Positions 9,194 through 17,258 of a DNA stretch of 64,000 bases are shown here, one piece after another. A program made the translations under genes and the position numbers. The stretch covers positions 62,001 through 126,000 of the forward strand of contig JAIMAU010000001.1 in the NCBI GenBank assembly GCA_023511795.1, written 5' to 3'. This DNA is from Armatimonadota bacterium. GTDB taxonomy: Bacteria > Armatimonadota > UBA5829 > DTJY01. The notes beneath the pieces are model-generated. The model worked only from the letters and a program-made list of their open reading frames with translations. It searched no databases and was not told where the DNA came from. The stretch's first letter is position 1, and every line of letters begins with the position of its first letter.

Positions 9194-9772
9194 CTAACCT
9201 TCCGTCACTTCGTCATATGCTCGCTGGATTGCTTTGATATTTCCCTCAATAATTTCAGGCCTTGAGCGGAATTTCTTCTCCAGTTTTTTGCGTGTGTCTT
9301 TGAGCATTTCTTCAAAGTCTAGTAGGCCTGTAACTTTTACAAGTGCGCCCATCATCGGTGTGTTGGGGATATCCCTACCAATCGTTTCGCGAGCAATTTT
9401 TGAAGCATCAACTGTGTAAACTTTTTGTCCATTAAGCTTCAGCATCTCACGAAATTTGGAAGCCGGTAGGCTGCTGTTAATCAGTATTATTCCGTTTTCT
9501 GGCAGACCCTGCGTCACATCGATGTTGCCGATAAGAGTTGGGTCGAGCACAACTACGATATCGGGCGACGTAACGTGGCAGTGCAAGGTGATAGGCTGGT
9601 CGCTGATTCGGTTGAACGATTGGACGGGCGCCCCCATCCTTTCAGGGCCATACTCGGGGAATGCTTGCATGTATTTTCCTTGTCCGAGCACGGCTTCTCC
9701 AAACAGTAGCGCAGCCGTTTTGGCACCTTGCCCACCTCGGCCGTGCCACCGTATCTCGGTTAGCTTTGACAT
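9194..9772 (-). CDS. porG: pyruvate:ferredoxin oxidoreductase gamma subunit
   Basis: 192 residues from the ATG at 9772, chosen because AGGGAGG lies ~9 bases upstream; a longer version would add ten residues ahead of it. The gamma chain binds coenzyme A. The start EIRWHGRGGQGAKTAALL is the family signature, with EYGPERMGAPV following. It is the first gene of the por run. The delta (2x[4Fe-4S] ferredoxin) gene that usually follows gamma is absent here. Confidence 0.93.
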   Translation of the reverse strand: MSKLTEIRWHGRGGQGAKTAALLFGEAVLGQGKYMQAFPEYGPERMGAPVQSFNRISDQPITLHCHVTSPDIVVVLDPTLIGNIDVTQGLPENGIILINSSLPASKFREMLKLNGQKVYTVDASKIARETIGRDIPNTPMMGALVKVTGLLDFEEMLKDTRKKLEKKFRSRPEIIEGNIKAIQRAYDEVTEG

Positions 9773-9795
9773 TTTTAGATGCCTCCCTTTTATTT

Positions 9796-9884
9796 GTAAC
9801 AAGCGACGGGTGACGGGTAAGGAAGTATTTTCCTCGAATTGTGTGAGGCACTAGCCGATTACTCGTCACTCGTTACTCGTTATC
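9796..9884. repeat. imperfect inverted repeat between recR and porG
   Basis: Two ~25-base arms (9796-9820 and 9860-9884) are inverted copies that differ mostly by C/T changes, so the RNA could keep pairing through G-U wobbles. Each arm is itself built of short direct units (CGGGTGACGGG on one side, ACTCGTCACTCGTTACTCGT on the other). The 39-base centre holds two small hairpins (GGAA/TTCC and CCTC/GAGG). It may be a dispersed palindromic repeat or an RNA hairpin between the two genes. Confidence 0.6.
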
Positions 9885-10481
9885 TTACATTTCCCGTCTC
9901 CACTCGAGGGCGCGAATAAGCGTTGCTTGGTCTGCATAATCCAAATCACCTCCAACCGGCATGCCGTGGGCGATTCTGGTAACTTTTACACCCATGGGTT
10001 TTAGGATGCCAGCCAAGTACATTGCTGTAGTATCACCCTCGATGGTCGGGTTTGTCGCCAAGATAATTTCTTTAACGTTGTTTTCTATGACCCGTTGCTG
10101 AAGCTCGCGGATTCGAAGCGTCTCAGGGCCAATGCCGTCCATCGGTGAAATAAGACCTTGAAGGACGTGATAGGTCCCCCGAAATTCGTTCGTCTTCTCC
10201 ATGGCAATGACGTCGCGCGGTTCAGCAACCACACAAATAGTTGTTTTATCTCTCTTGTCGCTTCGGCATATATCGCAGATATCTTCATCTGCGAAGTTAC
10301 AGCATATTTTGCACTGGGTAATGCGTTCCTTGACTTCTTTGATAGCTTCTGCTAGGGTGGCGACCTCATCAGGCGGAGCCTGTAGAATGTAAAATGCAAG
10401 CCTTTGCGCTGACTTCGGTCCTATGCCCGGCAGTTTTTCAAGAGCACCTACCAGTTTAGCTAGCGGTTTTGCGTAGTACAT
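9885..10481 (-). CDS. recR: recombination mediator protein RecR
   Basis: 198 residues, standard length. RecR forms a ring-shaped clamp that, with RecO (and RecF), loads RecA onto single-stranded DNA. The helix-hairpin-helix [20 protein letters not shown], a four-cysteine zinc finger ([16 protein letters not shown]) and the Toprim region starting [10 protein letters not shown] are all intact. It lies downstream of ybaB and dnaX, the conserved dnaX-ybaB-recR order, with a 64-base gap. Confidence 0.97.
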   Translation of the reverse strand: MYYAKPLAKLVGALEKLPGIGPKSAQRLAFYILQAPPDEVATLAEAIKEVKERITQCKICCNFADEDICDICRSDKRDKTTICVVAEPRDVIAMEKTNEFRGTYHVLQGLISPMDGIGPETLRIRELQQRVIENNVKEIILATNPTIEGDTTAMYLAGILKPMGVKVTRIAHGMPVGGDLDYADQATLIRALEWRREM

Positions 10482-10545
10482 TATTTACTCAACCAACAAA
10501 ATTAGAAAACTGAGTATTGCAAACCTAGACTATGGTCTCTTTGTT

Positions 10546-10887
10546 TTACATAATGCCTGGAATGGGCAAGCCCCCCGTGGCCGCCTCCATCTTTTTCGCT
10601 TTTATTTCATTTGCTTTTCTTATCGCCTCTCTGACGGCACTTGTGACGAGATCTTCTAGCATCTCAACGTCGTTGGGGTCTACAACTTTAGGGTCGATCT
10701 TTACTTCTACAATTTCGCCCTTTCCAGTTGCAACCACTTTTATCATGCCGCCGCCTGAGGTAGCTTCTACTCTCTCTTCGTTGAGTTCCTCAGCAGCTCT
10801 TTCGATATCTTCATATAGTTTTTTTATTTGCTTCATCATGCCGCCTAGGTTTCCAAGTCCCCCTAGGTTGGCGAATGGATTGCTCAT
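10546..10887 (-). CDS. YbaB/EbfC nucleoid-associated protein
   Basis: 113 residues with a Gly/Met-rich N-terminus (NLGGLGNLGGMMKQIKK), the VEATSGGGMIKVVATGKGEI strand region and a C-terminal helix LVTSAVREAIRKANEI. The family forms small dimeric DNA-binding 'tweezers' whose main role is in nucleoid organisation. The ATG at 10887 has a strong AGGAGG site. It sits 30 bases after dnaX and before recR, the classic arrangement. Confidence 0.95.
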   Translation of the reverse strand: MSNPFANLGGLGNLGGMMKQIKKLYEDIERAAEELNEERVEATSGGGMIKVVATGKGEIVEVKIDPKVVDPNDVEMLEDLVTSAVREAIRKANEIKAKKMEAATGGLPIPGIM

Positions 10888-10917
10888 CGTATCCTCCTAA
10901 AAATTCCAAGAAGCCTG

Positions 10918-12588
10918 TTAGTCGTCCACAAGCTCTCCTTCGAACATATCGAGCACGCTGCGAAGTGTTTCGTTGTCATCAGTAGCTGCAGCTGGCTCTT
11001 GGAATGGGTCCGGCAAGTCTTCCTCTTCCTCTGGCTTTGGGATCGTCCGCCTAGGAGCTGCTTGTTCGGACGCTGTCTCGCAAATTATCGGAATGTTCGG
11101 TGTCCCAAAAACTCGTTCAAAAGCCATTTGGAACGCACGCCGTTTTGATGGAGTGTCAGGCTTCTCCTTCTCGTTCATTATTAATACACAGTGCCCTTCG
11201 TGTTTGAAGTGCAAGACAAGTGCATTTCCACGTATAGCCGCCGGTTTGCTCTCACTGAAGAGTACGTGCGCCGGCAGACTTATGCTCCGAACGTGTTGGA
11301 GAACCTGGTTCCATTTTTCCAATATTGTATCAAATTCTGGTATTTTTTTCTCGTCGGTTGCTTGTTTTGCCGAAGATGCAGGTCTTGCTTGTCGGATTTC
11401 AGGCTGAGTCGATGTTGGCTTCTCACGCCTGTCGGGCTGTGAAGTCGTTTGGGATGGTTCGCTCGGCGCAGAGGCAGGAACAGCTATCTTAGCTTGCTGA
11501 GGATTGGCGATTCTGATTGCTTTTAGAAATGCCATCTCGGTGATGAGACGGTGTTGGTCGCTTAAGCGGGCCTCACGCTCAGCTTCCAAGAATGTCTCTA
11601 CAAGGTTTATTAATTCGGCCTTTTTGAATTTTGCTGCTTGCTGAGCCAACCTTTCTGATGCTTCCTTGCTTGTGCCGAGCACATACTGGTCCTTGGTTAC
11701 TGAAGCGAATAGAAGGTTTCGAAAGTGCTCAGCAAGAGAACGGAGAAGTTGGCGCAGGTCTTTTCCAGATGCCACCGCCTCTGCTGCCATCTCGAATGCC
11801 CCGGGCTCGTCTCCTTCGGCGATGACATCGGCCATTCGGAATAGAAAATCCTGGGTAACTGTGCCAAGAACTTTGTAGACGTCATCTACTCGGAGCTCGC
11901 CATCCGTATAGGCAAGCACTTGTTCCATTAGGCTTAATCCATCTCGCCACGAACCGTCTGCATTTAGGGCAATGAGGTCAAGTGCTGCATCTTCGGCTTT
12001 GATGCCTTCGCTATTTGCCACATAAGCAAGCCTAGCTCGGATATCTGCAATCGACCCACGTCGAAAGTCAAATTGCTGACATCTAGACCTGATGGTAATT
12101 GGTATTTTATGGGGCTCGGTAGTTGCAAGGACAAAAATGACATAGGATGGAGGCTCTTCCAACGTTTTAAGGAATGCATCTTTTGCGTCACCTGAAAGCT
12201 GGTGTGCCTCATCGATGATAAAAACCTTGTAGCGAAGAGCCATCGGGGGAAATTTTACGTTCTCGCGAATCTTTGCAACATCGTCAACTCCACGGTTGGA
12301 TGCAGCATCCATCTCGATAATATCGATTGCCGTTCCCTCATTTATGCTTTTGCATGCGGCACATTCGTTGCAGGGATTTGGAGTTGGTCCCTTCTCACAA
12401 TTGAGAGCCTTGGCAAGCAAGCGAGCTGTTGTGGTTTTCCCAGTGCCCCTTGTCCCGCAAAATAAATATGCGTGTCCAATTTTCCCGAGTTTGATGGCGT
12501 TCTGAAGGGTCCTGGTGATGTGCTCCTGCCCCATTACCTCTTCGAAAGTTTGCGACCTGTATTTTCTGTAGAGTGAGACGTATGCCAT
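10918..12588 (-). CDS. dnaX: DNA polymerase III subunit gamma/tau
   Basis: About 556 residues from the ATG at 12588 (MAYVSLYRKYRSQTF, the universal DnaX start). A longer frame runs into the SRP RNA and is rejected. DnaX is the ATPase of the clamp loader. Walker A GTRGTGKTTTARLLAKAL, a zinc module CNECAAC, Walker B IIDEAHQL and sensor IRSRCQQFDFR are present. Domain III follows, then a Pro/Gln-rich linker (~385-440) and a C-terminal tau-like part. I saw no obvious slippery A-run that would make a separate gamma form. The ribosome site is weak (CTAAGAAAA). Confidence 0.96.
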   Translation of the reverse strand: MAYVSLYRKYRSQTFEEVMGQEHITRTLQNAIKLGKIGHAYLFCGTRGTGKTTTARLLAKALNCEKGPTPNPCNECAACKSINEGTAIDIIEMDAASNRGVDDVAKIRENVKFPPMALRYKVFIIDEAHQLSGDAKDAFLKTLEEPPSYVIFVLATTEPHKIPITIRSRCQQFDFRRGSIADIRARLAYVANSEGIKAEDAALDLIALNADGSWRDGLSLMEQVLAYTDGELRVDDVYKVLGTVTQDFLFRMADVIAEGDEPGAFEMAAEAVASGKDLRQLLRSLAEHFRNLLFASVTKDQYVLGTSKEASERLAQQAAKFKKAELINLVETFLEAEREARLSDQHRLITEMAFLKAIRIANPQQAKIAVPASAPSEPSQTTSQPDRREKPTSTQPEIRQARPASSAKQATDEKKIPEFDTILEKWNQVLQHVRSISLPAHVLFSESKPAAIRGNALVLHFKHEGHCVLIMNEKEKPDTPSKRRAFQMAFERVFGTPNIPIICETASEQAAPRRTIPKPEEEEDLPDPFQEPAAATDDNETLRSVLDMFEGELVDD

Positions 12589-12658
12589 TTTTCTTAGTTG
12601 ACACGAAAATAGCAGTATCCTTGTTGGGATACTGCAAAGCAAATTACCGAATAAGTTT

Positions 12659-12928
12659 GATCGTGCACCTGCTTTCGATAAGGCACCCCAAGTGATACCG
12701 CACGTAGCCAACTCCGGCCAGGAAACCCTGCGGCACACGGGCGAACTTACTTACCGCTGCTTCCTTCCGGACCTGACGGGGTTCATAAGCCGGCCGTTGC
12801 GCAGGACCCGGCCATCAGCGCCGCTTGCGGCGGCCGAACCTCAAAGTGCCAGACCTCGAGCAGGAATTCGACCCCGCTATAGCGGATTGCGGGTACAGGG
12901 CACCGCTAGCTCCCCGTCTAGCACGATC
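12659..12928 (-). ncRNA. ffs: signal recognition particle RNA, large bacterial type
   Basis: About 270 nt. The RNA strand carries the S-domain core GTCAGGTCCGGAAGGAAGCA (complement of 12757-12777), the sequence that binds Ffh. The 5' part GCTAGACGGGGAGCTAGCGG with GTGCCCTGTACCCGC forms the Alu domain, as in Bacillus-type RNA. The ends GATCGTGC and GCACGATC pair perfectly, which sets both boundaries. It lies just upstream of dnaX on the same strand. Confidence 0.95.
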
Positions 12929-12941
12929 AAACACTTTAATA

Positions 12942-12950
12942 ATTATACCA
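12942..12950 (-). promoter_or_regulatory. extended -10 promoter of the SRP RNA
   Basis: On the minus strand the sequence reads TGGTATAAT, a perfect -10 hexamer with the TGn extension. Its distance puts transcription start within a few bases of the predicted 5' end of the SRP RNA (12928). The -35 region is poor, as expected for extended -10 promoters. Confidence 0.65.
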
Positions 12951-12975
12951 GGTCGTTCTTAATATTACCAGTCCG

Positions 12976-14187
12976 CTAGATTATATCTTCGCGCTTTAGG
13001 ATAATGACTTTCTTTATCTTTCGGAGGCCCTTGACCGAGTTGTCGGGGTAGTTCTTTACAATAATTCCTTCGCCGCTCCAGCCTACTATGTCTTGTATAT
13101 CGCGTGCGGCGTTGCGTGGATTGAAGAAAATGCTAAGTTTATATTTGCTGGCTCTAAGCGGATATTGCTTTGGGTCTTTGCTTAGGTCATATTCGCGCGA
13201 GAATCTTCCGCCACGCACGACTATGCCGTGGATTCCGGTGTCGTAAACAAGGGTTTGGTTTGGATCAACTTGCCAGCTTGCCTCTTCTAGGGTCGGCTCT
13301 TTGTAGCCGAAATCGGTTAAAGTAACTTCCACTCGTGCGCCATCCGGGAGGTTCGTGTGCCCGCTTATGAGAAACTGTTTGGGGCCAAGCCGCCGGAATG
13401 TCGCCTCAAAGTTTACAGCTAATGGATGGTTGGCTAGCTTGCTGCGCTCCATTTGTTGGATTACTATTCGATCGTAATTCCTCTTTGAGATAGCAAGATC
13501 ATACGATGCGTCAGGATCGTTTGGATTTTGCTTGAGCCTGCGCTTGGCGTCGGCTATGCAGTGCTTCCATTGAGCAATGCTTTCGTCTATCCTCCCAGCC
13601 CTTTCAAGTGCGTGCGCCACACACCTTTGGACGCGCCCGGGTGCCCCGCGTTCCTGCGCCTGCTTGAGCCAATATGCCGCTTCGTCATAGTTGAGAACCT
13701 TCAAGAAGTACATCGTAAAGCCCATTTCGAAATAAAGATCCCAGAGCTCGGAATTGTTTTGTATCCCTTCAAGCAAGAACTTCATGCCGGGATAGAGATA
13801 TCTTCTATCTGCACGCTCTTCAAAATCTACAAAGTTATAAGCCAAGTGCCATGCCCCAACCGAATATACAACAAGCTGGTGAGGATCAAGCCAGGTAATC
13901 ATTCGGCTAAGTGGAACAATTGCGTCATAATTGCCGGTATGAAAGAAGTCATTCGCACGAACCCAAAGGAGTCCTGCTACGACTTCGCGAAAGCCAATAA
14001 CCGTTCCAAACACAAATTGGCTTGGAAGAACAACGGGGTTCGACCCAAATTCGGTAACTACGGAAGCAACACCCCGACCAGGTTGGAATTGTGCACGTTG
14101 GGGGTCTATGACCATTTGCAGCTTAATGATTACAGGCAGAAGTATGATGACAATGCATATGAGGATGATTTTAGTGCTTGGCTTCAC
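12976..14187 (-). CDS. membrane-anchored TPR-like protein of an ABC exporter operon
   Basis: About 403 residues from a GTG at 14187; GGGAGG lies 12 bases upstream, and a TTG 27 bases earlier is the alternative. One N-terminal membrane segment (IILICIVIILLPVIIKL) is followed by an outward-facing part with helical repeats: AYWLKQAQERGAPGRV, then AHALERAGRIDESIAQW. The last ~130 residues are beta-rich (VEVTLTDFGYKEPTLEEASW and similar) and resemble an Ig-like or carbohydrate-binding fold. The gene starts eight bases after the permease, so it probably serves the same exporter. The function is not recognised. Confidence 0.7.
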   Translation of the reverse strand: MKPSTKIILICIVIILLPVIIKLQMVIDPQRAQFQPGRGVASVVTEFGSNPVVLPSQFVFGTVIGFREVVAGLLWVRANDFFHTGNYDAIVPLSRMITWLDPHQLVVYSVGAWHLAYNFVDFEERADRRYLYPGMKFLLEGIQNNSELWDLYFEMGFTMYFLKVLNYDEAAYWLKQAQERGAPGRVQRCVAHALERAGRIDESIAQWKHCIADAKRRLKQNPNDPDASYDLAISKRNYDRIVIQQMERSKLANHPLAVNFEATFRRLGPKQFLISGHTNLPDGARVEVTLTDFGYKEPTLEEASWQVDPNQTLVYDTGIHGIVVRGGRFSREYDLSKDPKQYPLRASKYKLSIFFNPRNAARDIQDIVGWSGEGIIVKNYPDNSVKGLRKIKKVIILKREDII

Positions 14188-14194
14188 TTGGTCA

Positions 14195-14971
14195 TCACAC
14201 CTCCCGCCTCTCAAAAAGTAGTATGGCGATTATTAATACAACCGAGGCATATACGATTGCATATAGGATATTTTCAACGTAATATGTCAGTTCGTTTTTA
14301 ATTACTACCTCTGGGTGGATTAAAGGATTTTGGGTGAAGAAGTTTGCAAAGTTCGGCACTACGTAATGCAGAAAGGCAAAGAACCATCTCACGATTAACG
14401 CTTTCTCAGGTAGTCTGCTTAAGGAAAGTGTTACTGAGGAAAGACTGCCAATTATATACATTGCCGATGTTAGGAAAAAGTTTACAACAGGGGTTGTGAA
14501 AACGGAAAACAGAATCGCCAACGATGTTAGGAGAAATACCTGGAAGAATATCATTAGAATGCCTTTGAGTAATGCCCATTCTACGTGCCATCCCATCTTC
14601 CAGGCGACCATCGCCATAAAGACGATGGTCATCAATGACAAGTTTACCAAAAGCGTCAAAACACCTCCGACGAATTTTCCCAACAAGAACTCATGTCGCT
14701 TAACAGGCTTTGACAAAATCGTGTAAATTGTGCGTTTATCTATCTCCGACGGAATCAGATTGATGCCCATGACGACGGCGATGAACATGCCGGCGATGGC
14801 GATAACGCCTAGTCCCATGCTCTTTATGATTATCATCTCTTCGCGCTCGGAGAAAAACGCGAATGATACCGAGAAAGCGATTAGGGCAATGGCTACCAGT
14901 AAGAATATGTTTAGGATCTTTTTTCTCCACGCCTCTCCAAATGTGGCTTTTGCAATAACCATTATGCTCAT
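14195..14971 (-). CDS. ABC-2 type transporter permease
   Basis: 258 residues with six hydrophobic segments (about 17-37, 50-72, 99-122, 135-160, 165-185 and 232-252), the pattern of ABC-2 permeases. The motif DKRTIYTILSKPVKRHEFLLGK between the second and third helix is the family's coupling region. The start overlaps the upstream ATPase gene by four bases. The pair would export an unknown substrate or act in membrane or copper maturation like NosFY. No ligand can be inferred. Confidence 0.88.
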   Translation of the reverse strand: MSIMVIAKATFGEAWRKKILNIFLLVAIALIAFSVSFAFFSEREEMIIIKSMGLGVIAIAGMFIAVVMGINLIPSEIDKRTIYTILSKPVKRHEFLLGKFVGGVLTLLVNLSLMTIVFMAMVAWKMGWHVEWALLKGILMIFFQVFLLTSLAILFSVFTTPVVNFFLTSAMYIIGSLSSVTLSLSRLPEKALIVRWFFAFLHYVVPNFANFFTQNPLIHPEVVIKNELTYYVENILYAIVYASVVLIIAILLFERREV

Positions 14972-15894
14972 TTGCGTTCCTCCCTGATTGTTTCAACGAA
15001 AAGATCCTCAAGTGTCCTACGCTGCGGAATCACGGAAACTATCCGACCATTCATTTGCCGAATCATGTCTATGGCATCGTCAACTTTCGGCCCTGCCTCT
15101 TCATGCACAACTATCGAACCATTGTTAGCTTGCAAAGTTGGATACGCTTCGCGTAGCTTTGCGAGTGCTTGCTCGCCTAATCCTTGAGCAGTGATTTCTA
15201 CTTTACCATGGGCTAGAAGGTCTTTAAGATAGCCGATTTTGAGCAACCTGCCTCTGTTGAGTATTGAGATGCGATCACAGACCATCTCAACGTCTGAAAG
15301 CTGGTGCGAGCTTAGGAAGACCGTCTTTCCTTGTTCTTTAAGCTTCAAAATCAAGTCTCGAATATCCATATGTGCAATTGGGTCAAGACCTGATGTGGGT
15401 TCGTCAAAGAAGAGTAGCTTGGGGTCATTTACAAGTGCTTGGGCTATACCAATTCTTTGTAGCATGCCTTTTGAATATTGGCTTAAGGGTTTGAACCTAT
15501 CTGCGTAAAGCCCTACTGTTTTGAGGAGTTCTTCAACTCGGCGTTTGCGCGTGTCAGCGTCGAGGCCGAATAACCTGCCATAGAAGTCGAGAACCTCTTG
15601 TCCAGTCATGTATTCGTAGAAATAGGGGCTTTCCGGCAGGTAGCTTATTTCTTTTTTTGTCTCAATATCTCCTGCAGGCTTTCCTAGTACGAATGCTTGC
15701 CCGGCTGTAGGGTACGTGAGACCGAGAAGCATTTTGATTGTGGTTGTCTTTCCTGCGCCGTTGGGGCCTAGAAAGCCAAATATTTCACCTTCGTAAACCT
15801 CTAGGTTTAAGTTTTCAACTGCGTTGACAAGGCGTTTTGGCATATACAGGCGGTAGGTTTTGGTGTAGCCCTCAATCTTGATCGCAACTCCCAT
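14968..15894 (-). CDS. ABC transporter ATP-binding protein
   Basis: 308 residues. Walker A GPNGAGKTTTIKMLLG, signature YSKGMLQRIGIAQAL, Walker B LLFFDEPTSGLDP and the H-loop FLSSHQLSDVE are all intact, and a ~90-residue C-terminal extension follows. It powers the permease encoded downstream. The start has GGAGGT five bases upstream. It is driven by a consensus promoter and a 5' hairpin described separately. Confidence 0.95.
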   Translation of the reverse strand: MGVAIKIEGYTKTYRLYMPKRLVNAVENLNLEVYEGEIFGFLGPNGAGKTTTIKMLLGLTYPTAGQAFVLGKPAGDIETKKEISYLPESPYFYEYMTGQEVLDFYGRLFGLDADTRKRRVEELLKTVGLYADRFKPLSQYSKGMLQRIGIAQALVNDPKLLFFDEPTSGLDPIAHMDIRDLILKLKEQGKTVFLSSHQLSDVEMVCDRISILNRGRLLKIGYLKDLLAHGKVEITAQGLGEQALAKLREAYPTLQANNGSIVVHEEAGPKVDDAIDMIRQMNGRIVSVIPQRRTLEDLFVETIREERK

Positions 15895-15921
15895 GCATTA
15901 CCTCCGAGTGGTTCCATAAAA

Positions 15922-15941
15922 ACGGCAGCGAATGCTGCCGT
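15922..15941 (-). promoter_or_regulatory. hairpin at the 5' end of the exporter mRNA
   Basis: A perfect eight-base stem (ACGGCAGC / GCTGCCGT) with a four-base loop, followed on the minus strand by TTTTTA. The promoter upstream would start transcription right at its base, so it is the first structure in the mRNA, about 28 bases before the ATPase start codon. It could protect the 5' end or act as a weak attenuator. Confidence 0.6.
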
Positions 15942-15946
15942 GGCTC

Positions 15947-15975
15947 AGTATACAGAAGAGCTGATATAGTGTCAA
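15947..15975 (-). promoter_or_regulatory. sigma70-type promoter of the ABC exporter operon
   Basis: On the minus strand TTGACA (15970-15975) and TATACT (15947-15952) are separated by 17 bases. The predicted start is at about 15940, giving a leader of ~45 bases to the ATPase. The rest of the gap between here and 16269 shows no gene or structure I can support. Confidence 0.75.
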
Positions 15976-16269
15976 GGTAAATGGCGCCCTTGAATATAGC
16001 AGCTACCCCTTGGTTTTTCAGTAACGTTAGTTTAAGCTCTAGTATTACTACGGAATTTAATCCCATTAGGTTCCTAAGTGGCGTTTTGGTGCTGTTGATA
16101 GACGATGGTTGAAGCTGTTGGATTATTGATGACGCATGGTACCGGAACAAACTTGGCTAGTTAGGGGGTGGCCATGGTTTTTAAAATATATTTCATCGTT
16201 TAAAAACGCATCTAAATATTTTAAAACATTCTTGCGCAATCTTACCGTTTATGCTTCCTGCAATTATAG

Positions 16270-16298
16270 TTGACAAATGAAGCAAAGGTAGGTATAAT
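16270..16298 (+). promoter_or_regulatory. perfect sigma70 promoter of a small RNA gene
   Basis: TTGACA (16270-16275), 17-base spacer, TATAAT (16293-16298): both hexamers match the consensus exactly. Start of transcription is expected at 16305-16306, ahead of the structured RNA. It is the strongest promoter in the window. Confidence 0.88.
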
Positions 16299-16304
16299 TT
16301 AAAC

Positions 16305-16523
16305 TAGAAAGTCACAAAGGAGCTTTTCGCGTGCAGTTTGGAGTTTACAACCAGACCAATTGCTGTTTAGTAAGAGAAGGTGTGGTTTGCACCAGCGCAA
16401 TCAGCGGCATTCGAAGCCGCCGATTGAAGCTTCTCGAGGACAATTTGTCGAAATACCGTAAATCAGTCCTTGAGTATGTCTGCACGTGAACCCGCTTGTG
16501 CTATGCATTAAGCGGGTTTTTTC
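16305..16523 (+). ncRNA. structured small RNA, 6S RNA-like
   Basis: About 215 nt between a perfect promoter and an intrinsic terminator, with no reading frame of note. Visible pairing: closing stem 16328-16336 with 16480-16488; a large bubble (17 and 30 nt sides); stem 16354-16362 with 16441-16449 (one mismatch); stem 16374-16379 with 16430-16435. Two hairpins follow: 16379-16393, and 16398-16402/16404-16408 with 16416-16420/16422-16426. A closing stem, a wide central bubble and a terminal stem are the layout of 6S RNA, which sequesters sigma70 RNA polymerase. No primary-sequence signature proves this, so a novel RNA or a cis-acting leader of the HNH gene is possible. Confidence 0.55.
16489..16523 (+). 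terminator. intrinsic terminator of the small RNA gene
   Basis: AACCCGCTT and AAGCGGGTT form a nine-base stem around a 12-base loop, followed by a T run (TTTTTT). It directly follows the closing stem of the small RNA and precedes the HNH start codon by ~50 bases. Confidence 0.85.
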
Positions 16524-16572
16524 GTTTGAAAGTTCACGTTGGCTTTTCAAGCAATTGGATGGAATAGCAGCT

Positions 16573-17106
16573 ATGAGTCACGAGGTATTAGTTCTAAATA
16601 ATGATTATGAGCCGCTGAATGTTTGTAACCTAAGGCGGGCGATTGTCCTTGTTTACCTTGGGAAAGCTGAGGTTCTTCACACGAACTCGAAGGTTATAAC
16701 AACTCTCAACGGGTCGTTTGACTCGCCGACCGTGGTCAAGCTGCGCTATCATGTGAAGCGTCCTATCCCTGAGCTCAAATTATCGCGAAGAAGCATTTTC
16801 GCTCGTGACAACTATACCTGTCAGTATTGCGGCCAACAGTCCCATGACCTTACGCTCGACCATGTGATTCCAAAACGACTTGGCGGCAAGTCTACGTGGG
16901 AGAACCTCGTCTGCTGTTGTCGGAAGTGCAATAGCAAGAAGGGCGACAAAACTCTTAAAGAAGCTAATATGACACTTATCCGACAGCCACGTCGACCAAG
17001 ATATGTGCCATTTATAAGCATGACAAAATATCTTGAGGGTGCGCGGAACGAGCATTGGCGTATGTATCTGCCAATCTTTGGCGATCTGCCCGAAGCGGCC
17101 TCTTAG
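16573..17106 (+). CDS. HNH endonuclease family protein
   Basis: 177 residues from the ATG at 16573; the frame is open upstream but there it runs through the RNA terminator. The N-terminal ~75 residues (VLVLNNDYEPLNVCNLRRAI) are the conserved leader of a widespread chromosomal HNH family. The HNH zinc-and-metal module follows: CQYCGQQSHDLTLDHVIPK then CRKCNSKKGDKTLKEA, with both CxxC pairs and the catalytic DH intact. It resembles the McrA/restriction-like nuclease fold, but in this family the role is unknown. No RuvC domain is present, so it is not IscB. Confidence 0.85.
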   Translation: MSHEVLVLNNDYEPLNVCNLRRAIVLVYLGKAEVLHTNSKVITTLNGSFDSPTVVKLRYHVKRPIPELKLSRRSIFARDNYTCQYCGQQSHDLTLDHVIPKRLGGKSTWENLVCCCRKCNSKKGDKTLKEANMTLIRQPRRPRYVPFISMTKYLEGARNEHWRMYLPIFGDLPEAAS

Positions 17107-17136
17107 CAAAAAGTGTGAAATTTCAATATGGCAACG

Positions 17137-17165
17137 TTGACTGTCCCCTCAATAAATGTTAAAAT
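17137..17165 (+). promoter_or_regulatory. sigma70-type promoter of the tRNA gene
   Basis: TTGACT, 17-base spacer, TAAAAT. Predicted start at ~17172, four bases before the mature tRNA end. Confidence 0.7.
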
Positions 17166-17175
17166 TCTAATGTGA

Positions 17176-17252
17176 GGCGGAGTACCTCAGTTGGTTAGAG
17201 GAACCGGCTCATACCCGGTGCGTCGGCGGTTCGAGTCCGCCCTCCGCTACCA
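17176..17252 (+). tRNA. tRNA-Met (CAT), elongator type
   Basis: 77 nt including an encoded CCA. Acceptor stem GGCGGAG / CTCCGCT, D stem CCTC / GAGG, anticodon stem ACCGG / CCGGT with loop CTCATAC, T stem GGCGG / CCGCC. The anticodon stem lacks the three G-C pairs of initiator tRNA, and the acceptor stem begins with a G-U pair. A lysidine-modified tRNA-Ile2 also has a CAT anticodon, but the ends GGCGG...CCGCTACCA match elongator tRNA-Met. Confidence 0.93.
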
Positions 17253-17258
17253 GATTCG

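Noticed and set aside
12589-12738. N-terminal extension of dnaX
   Set aside because: The extra frame runs into the SRP RNA and lacks a ribosome site; the ATG at 12588 starts the universal DnaX sequence.
15872-16150. 92-residue minus-strand reading frame
   Set aside because: No ribosome site; it covers the promoter and 5' hairpin of the ABC operon.
16573-17106. IscB/OMEGA-type RNA-guided nuclease locus (structured RNA next to an HNH gene)
   Set aside because: The HNH protein is only 177 residues and has the N-terminus of a common chromosomal HNH family; no RuvC segments are present.
17176-17252. Initiator tRNA or lysidine tRNA-Ile2
   Set aside because: No G-C triple in the anticodon stem; loop and acceptor ends match elongator tRNA-Met.
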